Of a stretch of 64,000 nucleotides of DNA, positions 57,847 to 64,000 are shown piece by piece. The DNA is from Branchiostoma lanceolatum (taxonomy: Eukaryota; Chordata; Leptocardii; Amphioxiformes; Branchiostomatidae): contig NC_089724.1 of NCBI RefSeq assembly GCF_035083965.1, forward strand, positions 24,810,974 through 24,874,973, given 5' to 3'. Numbering within the stretch: the stretch's first letter is position 1; the number at the start of each line of letters is the position of its first letter. Made by a program: the position numbers and the translations under genes. The notes beneath the pieces are model-generated. The model made no database searches. It was not told the origin of the DNA and saw only the letters and a list, made by a program, of their open reading frames with translations.

Positions 57847-58626
57847 GAATAGACCGATCCCAAAGCCACGCCCCCTGTTCGATTTCGAACACCTCCGTCA
57901 AAAACAGGGTTTGACGGACCAAACATGGCTACCGCGGCTAGGTTGAAAATAATGCCACTGACTTCGGTTTAGCTTTTGTGGCACTGAAACCCTTTCAGAG
58001 CGGCCCAAATAAAGATGCTACGTCTTCTTTGTTGAAGGCAGTATCCACCGGGTAGAGTTGTTTAAGGAGGGGGTAGGTGTAGTTGCGGTGAGAGCGTAAT
58101 GTTTTTGGTCAATGTTAAAGCGGTATGCGCCGCATAGCTTTCCGTTGTCGGTGGGCATCAGCGCCCAGTTTTTGACAAGCAGCCGATGCACCTGTAAAAC
58201 AGGGTTCATATATCTGTGACAGGGTTCCCACTGTATTGACTGCATGCATAACAGCTGCATGGCATTTAGTAACTAAGAATTAAAATGCATCATTTTACTT
58301 CTCTGTTGGCTTTCAAGTTAACCAGTTTCACAAACCAGTAACTGAAGATACGAAACTCTTCGCTAGCGGCCTTTGTAGTAGTCAGCATGTGGTACAAGCT
58401 TCCTCTCCTTGAGTGCCCGATCTATTTTCTTTTTTAATTCGTTTTTGTTCTGAGCATGCATTCAACCTATACAGTGGAAAACCTGTCCCAGATATACGTA
58501 CCCTACTTTACACGTGTCATTTCTGCCCTGCCAACGCTGTTTTTGACGGAGGTGGGCTGAATAGAACAGGGGGGTTCTATGGGTCTTCTATTCGTTCGAT
58601 ATGGTGTTCGACAGGATCGGTCTATT
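57847..58626. mobile_element. 0.78-kb inverted-repeat element with GACCGATCC ends
   Basis: AATAGACCGATCC at the left is mirrored by GGATCGGTCTATT at the right, with subterminal CACCTCCGTCAAAAACAG and its inverse CTGTTTTTGACGGAGGTG. Flanking TA on both sides is possible. A minus-strand frame (about 58018-58200, residues ALMPTDNGKLCGAYRFNIDQ) might derive from a host or transposase gene but was not recognised. Confidence 0.65.
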
Positions 58627-60015
58627 GACAGTATTATCTTTATTATCTGTTTGGAGTTATTGCTTTGAAAAAAAAGGTTGCCAATGCTGCCTTTTAATGT
58701 AATAAACATTAATTGTGGTGAAATCCAGGGTTGGTATTCAGACAAAGGTTGGTAATACTTGCTAGTAAAATACATAGGGTATTCTGATTTGTAGTTGTGA
58801 AATTGTAAAATGTTCATGAGATACTTGAAACTCAAGCATTGATATATTGACAGTAACTCCATTAACATTAATCCACCGGGTTACAAAAATCCACCACTTT
58901 GAAAAATGGCGGGTTTGAGAGATCTCTTGTGCAGCACCCCACAAGTATGCACATTTTTAATATACAAGAGTGCATTATGCTTGAGGACATTGGATTGGAG
59001 ATCTGTGCGGACTTTTCAGGGTGGCGGAATTATGTACCCTGGTGGAATCATGTTTAACTTAGTAAAATAATGTTATATTTAAAACTCATGCCTGTCTGGC
59101 TCGCTGTATTACGTACTGATTCAGAAGTAGTAAAATATTGTCACTGTGATTACAAACAAGAATGCATTGCAGTTCATGAACCAACTTTGTAACAAACAGT
59201 AACATTTTAATATATTTCCTCACTTCTTTAGGTTATTTTTTGGATAATGTGAATAATGATCTCATCTCTGTCAATGTAATAATATATTTTTGGCAACACC
59301 ACAGTGATGGAACATTTATCATTTCTATGCGAGGATTTTCATCTTGATCTGTTGTGTTATATGTATTCAGTATTTTGACGAATGTAATTGTTCCACCTAT
59401 GGGATGACTTTTATTTTTGTATACATGACGTATTCAGGTTATGATTTGAATGCAGGCCAGTACAAATGGATGGATTTCTTTACTTATTATTCATCGTGCT
59501 GAGGAAAGGTCTTGTATAGGATTATCATTTTGTTATATTGTTTACATGGAGCACAGAACACTTTCTTAACTTGCTTTGTAACTCAATCTTAAACCAGAGG
59601 TATGATGCAGGTACTATGTACTTGACTTCAGTATTCTTCATTTCAATCAATAAATGTGGACAAGTTGGTTACCAAAGACTACACTTTTTAGTTGCCTCTA
59701 TCCAGTATTATGATTGCATGCAATCCCATACATCATCAGCTTTTGCATGTGCTGTGTGTGTAGGTGAATTTTCTTAACTGAAAATGTCCCTTGTATCATT
59801 AACACTTCTTCCTGAAACCAAAAGCTACATTGTGTATCTGCCATCGAAAAATCATAGAAAGATAAGATTTCTGAAATTCTGCTGCAGTACCATACAAAGA
59901 CACCTGGGGTCTATAACATTATAGAGCTTGTCCACTCACCAACTATCACTCCACCTTCTTGAGTTCTCCTGTTAACAAGTTAACTCAACCTTCTTAAGTG
60001 CTAGTGAGTTTCTTC
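58627..60015. other. Non-genic stretch
   Basis: AT-rich sequence without a spliceable open frame, conserved motif or long repeat that I could recognise. Confidence 0.5.
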
Positions 60016-60192
60016 TAGCCTCCGATGCAGACTCCTCCCGGCTGTTTTCTTTTTCAAGTTATGGTTTTATACTATTACATTTTTTTTCTTATTGCTGGCC
60101 GGCTCCCGGCAAGCAATAAGAAGAAAAATATAATAGTATAAAACCGTAACTTGGAAAAGAAAACAGCCGGGAGGAGTCTGCATCGGAGGCTA
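60016..60192. mobile_element. TAGCC-end foldback with exact 9-bp target duplication
   Basis: TAGCCTCCGATGCAGACTCC is mirrored by GGAGTCTGCATCGGAGGCTA, and pairing continues for about 75 bp per arm around GGCCGGCTCCCGGC. AGTTTCTTC flanks it at 60007-60015 and 60193-60201. Confidence 0.92.
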
Positions 60193-61688
60193 AGTTTCTT
60201 CCACTTCCCCAACAAATAGTGAGAATTACAAGTACATGTACATGGGCTTTGCGGGGCAAAGGAACTTTGGAGTAGACAGCAGTTATTATCTTAAGTATTG
60301 AAAGGAAAGATAACAGTTACTGTAAATTCATTTATTTTAATGGAGACTTAAAAAAACACACTGGGCTAGCAGCAGTCTCCTGGCTCCCGGGAATCCAATC
60401 CGGGCCGCCAGCTCACAAACCCAACTGTTTTGGACGGTGTGTTATGTGTGGGGTTAAAACAGTAATACATTTGGAGGTGCATATTTGGGGTGTCTGATGA
60501 ATTTAAGATTAAGAGGCCACTACTAAATGAAACCACTGTGAACATTTGAAGACTTACAGTATTGTAATGTTTTCTGGCTGCCCCAAGTACATGTATAGGT
60601 TTCTGATCACACGAACCTCAGTCTGAGACTAGGGAACACTGGAGCAGGATCAAGTGCCCTGGGCTATCTGTCTCCAGCTTTAAATTCTATTCCATCCCAC
60701 TCCTTGTTTGGGAGTCCATTTTGTTAATTTTTGCTGTTAAATCTGTTCTTTTATGCTTCCCAAAATACATTTTCATGTGATGAACATGATTTTTCGGATG
60801 GATGGGATGAAATTTTTGTCTGTCCCGACAAGCAAATTTCTATCCAGGGACGGAGACAGCCCTATTTCTGACACACTACCCTCTGAGATTAGGCCACAGT
60901 ATCAAGTGCCACATACTGCAGAGCGATCTTATCATCGATGAAAGGCCATACTTAAGATAAGGAAACAGCAGATAGAGGGGTGGCAGTGTGCCAGTTGTAC
61001 AGATGGGGCATCAGAGTCACCAACCACTTTCTCCAAACGCTTTCACCACTTTATCTTGATGCTGAAGGATAGAGTACTGTAACTTGATCTAAATTTCGAA
61101 GCATGATGAACATTAAGATTCAGGTCACTGTTGAAACTAATTGTATAGCAGCAAGACAATGACAATTTCTTTTTATGGAAGAGTTGATAATGACAACAAT
61201 AAAATCAAAATACAACAAACATTTATAGTTTATATTTACATGTAGTTTTAATTTGGCTTCGAGTACTAGCCTAATCAATGGGTAAATCAACCCGACATTT
61301 TCTACCATCATAGCAATGACACTCTACTGTTTACATTGAAACTTAAAGGCTGCAATTTTGAATAAACATATTAACATAAATAAAATCTACATGACTTTGA
61401 AATTTAGTGTTCTGATAAAAATTCATATAAGAAATCAAGACAGGCAATATCAAATGTATGTTCTCAACAAGTTTATTAACAAAATGAGTACTTATTACAG
61501 AGCATATAATATCATAAGCTGTACCTCTAAGAGTCTACTAAATACTGCCAGACACAGATAAGGTTTTACATGACTTGGCAGGGAGCACATTAAGAAGTTG
61601 GTTTTGAACAGGAGAATAACATGTGCAGGGAAGGGTAGCCACAGCCAATAAGGTAGTTCATGGTTCCAACTGCTCATGCATAGTAGAA
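60193..61688. other. Non-genic stretch
   Basis: No gene recognised. A plus open frame at 60753-60941 has no domain. A minus-strand AATAAA (TTTATT at about 61470) could end the 3' UTR of a minus-strand gene lying beyond the right edge. Confidence 0.4.
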
Positions 61689-61820
61689 TGCATTATGGGT
61701 AACATGTCAAAGGTGAAGGCCCGAGACATAAACAAAACGTGTCTGGACATGCATATAGCATGGTCTAGACAAGAACTGTGCTAGCGATCTTCACCTTTGA
61801 CATATTACCCACAATGCATT
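61689..61820. mobile_element. Foldback element with TGCATTATGGGTAA ends
   Basis: TGCATTATGGGTAACATGTC then AAAGGTGAAG at the left is mirrored by CTTCACCTTTGACATATTAC then CCACAATGCA at the right, around a 70-bp loop. A short non-coding DNA element, not of the TAGCC type. Confidence 0.75.
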
Positions 61821-64000
61821 TGGCTGAGCATGTGCAGTTGAAACTGTGAACCACCTTATTCTACGCACAAGGAGCCGACCACTGGAAACCCTGTGTTCTA
61901 CTATAGCAGGGATGAATCCCTTATGTCTGTACAAGGGTAAATATAGTATGTTACAAACTGGCACAACATAATTAACACCTAATCCAAACATCACAACATC
62001 TCTTGTTTTCACACCAGTGGTCAGCCTCCCTTTGGTTTTTGAACTTCATCAAGTTTTAAGAAAAGCATCCCTTTTTTTTTTGAAAGTTGCAAACATGCAT
62101 TGACACATACGTTGGTCCTGTGCACACAAAATGGTATAAAAGCGTAGGTTCAATCAAAATACTTTCTAGCAATCAATACTGACAAACTCTGGAATGGAAA
62201 TTCATGTAGCAAAGTCCACCCATAAGTGCCAAGATAATGCATTTCCATTACTTATAATTTTGGACATACTGTACTTGTTTGGAGTAAGTGGGGGGGTTAC
62301 GTTGATATTGCTAATTACGTCTCAAAACCGGCATATTATAAAGAAAACTTGAGCTATAATCACAATTGGCTTCACACATACATGCACCCAAAATGTACTC
62401 TAACAACTTTTGTAACAAATTTCTTACACTTATTAAAGTATCAGGGCAGTTAGCTGTGATTCTCAGGTTGAATACCTGGTCGAGAGTGACCTAGAAGTGC
62501 GCATGTCTTCATATAATAAAAACAGGACTATTTTACAATTCTGTCCAAAATCAAAAGAGATCCCGTTTACAATATTAATCTGAACTATAGAATTCAGAGC
62601 AGTGATAGATGGAATCAGTTCTGCAATAATTTTGTTGCTTCTGTGTGCGTCAACAAAATCTGTTCTAGAAAAATTACTAGTAGCTGCATTGTTCTTCAGA
62701 ACAGTGTGGCACATCAAGTCTTAAAACATGGTTGATAGTACAGAGGTAGATGGCATGGAGCAGCTAATACAATTATAACAGCATGGCATATCGGTGCATT
62801 TTTTTAATACATTTGTAAACGAAGGGGGTAGAATACATGATACATGAGGAATCGCATATAAAATCAATAACCACAGGCAGCTCAAAACTAAACAACAAAA
62901 GATTAGGTAATAATTTACTGCAGCTTTGTGACAAGGAAATGATGCAGGTTGCGGGACAAATCAACATTGTTTAGTGACAAATTTTATCAACATATTCAGA
63001 TGTTTGTGCCCTTGACTTTGGGCGACACCTCAGGGGCGAGCCATATATCATTAGGGTATTTGACAGGACGATGCCCCTTAAGAGAATTTCTTCACACGGG
63101 TATATATAATATTGGCCATGAGTAGAACAGCTGTTCTGTATGAATTTACTTGTGCTGTGTAAGATTATGATAGTTACAATGTTTACTTATCATAACTTTG
63201 TGTCACGATAAAGATCATGTCACCAAATATCTGTTAGGATGAAATAATAGCTGACAACACACAAAGCCTTTACTAAAAGCTGATTATCGGGAATAACTTG
63301 CAGAAGAGGGCATTGTTCTTCATTGTATGACATTACATGTTACAAAACCTCTAGCACAGCTTTTGTCTTTTCTATAAGTGATATACTCAAACACACATTG
63401 TATCAGCTGCTCTGTCCTCATGTGTTGGTACTTTAAGTCCTTTGTTGTACAAGATGAACTTGGTGAACTTGAGATAGTTGGTATGTTTTATTCACACACA
63501 GAGAGTTTCTGGTGGAAACTCCCGTTGTCAAGGTCCATTCTTCCCCTGAGAGATGCACGTACACAGGCATGAACCTCACAAACAGAAGTCTGGTTTGGAC
63601 TTTTTGGCCTAGCTTTTCCTACCATTTCTATATCACATTTACACTTACCATAATTGAAATCTCTACATATGCTCCTTTACAGTTGCAAGTATGTGTAAAC
63701 CGCAGCTTGCTTTTTTTTCCTCTCTGACAAAGGTAAGTGACATCAGTCCAACAGTAACGTGACTCTAAGAAAGTTAGTACAGTCTTCATTCTTACATATT
63801 TAAGTGTTTGGTTCCCCCTTAATATAAAACAAGGTCAATATACACATCGATTCAATCAAGAACGCAATGAAGTTGATGCTAGTTATCTCAAACTCAAGGA
63901 GTGAGTCCTTACTTGTTGAAGACTGTATCGGAAATGTTACTACAAAAGAAAACATCTTATTTTTGCACCTACATGAGATTAATCATGAAATAAAGACTTC
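61821..64000. other. Right-end non-genic stretch
   Basis: No gene supported on either strand. AT-rich with short open frames only. A plus AATAAA occurs within the last 20 bp of the window; its transcript is unknown. Confidence 0.4.

Noticed and set aside
60753-60941. 62-residue plus open frame
   Set aside because: No domain, no splice context, weak start context.

Overview
This is a eukaryotic, intron-rich genomic window, most likely from a cephalochordate (amphioxus, Branchiostoma). That is an inference from the gene set: an animal death-fold/TIR NB-ARC receptor, SNAP47, mitochondrial HSP70 (HSPA9), a C10orf88/PAAT homologue, and a cofactor-independent phosphoglycerate mutase that vertebrates lack. 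The dense SINEs and foldback MITEs fit the same view. Exon structures below were read by hand from reading frame, GT/AG (one GC/AG) splice sites and phase; all phases close.

Layout. 1-17466 (minus): a receptor of at least 26 coding exons, TIR-Death-linker-TRADD-N-like-DED-NB-ARC-TPR, running off the left edge, with a non-coding leader exon ending at 17466. 18924-20673 (minus): SNAP47, two coding exons. 20674-23040: a satellite/MITE-rich spacer, then the HSPA9 promoter. 23041-36240 (plus): HSPA9, 15 exons, 690 residues. Its introns carry four copies of one box C/D snoRNA family and two copies of one box H/ACA snoRNA family. 39140-52953 (minus): cofactor-independent phosphoglycerate mutase, 12 exons, 509 residues, convergent with HSPA9. 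53607-57567 (plus): PAAT/C10orf88 homologue, 7 exons, 416 residues, head-to-head with the mutase. 57568-64000: no convincing gene, several repeats.

Mobile DNA is heavy. There are at least three tRNA-derived SINE families, a Penelope-like GIY-YIG fragment, two non-LTR reverse-transcriptase remnants, and a family of foldback elements with TAGCC...GGCTA ends. Five of those foldbacks have exact 9-bp target duplications or nearly so. There is also a 1.58-kb inverted-repeat element inside mutase intron 1, and a dispersed GTGCACC-rich repeat.

The genes are not an operon and mostly do unrelated jobs: innate immunity, SNARE trafficking, mitochondrial protein import and folding, glycolysis, and a mitochondrial/ABC-transporter-associated protein. 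The clearest functional coupling is HSPA9 acting as host gene for rRNA-modification guide RNAs. The most unusual protein is the receptor, which stacks four signalling domains in front of one NB-ARC switch, with effector modules bounded by phase-1 introns.
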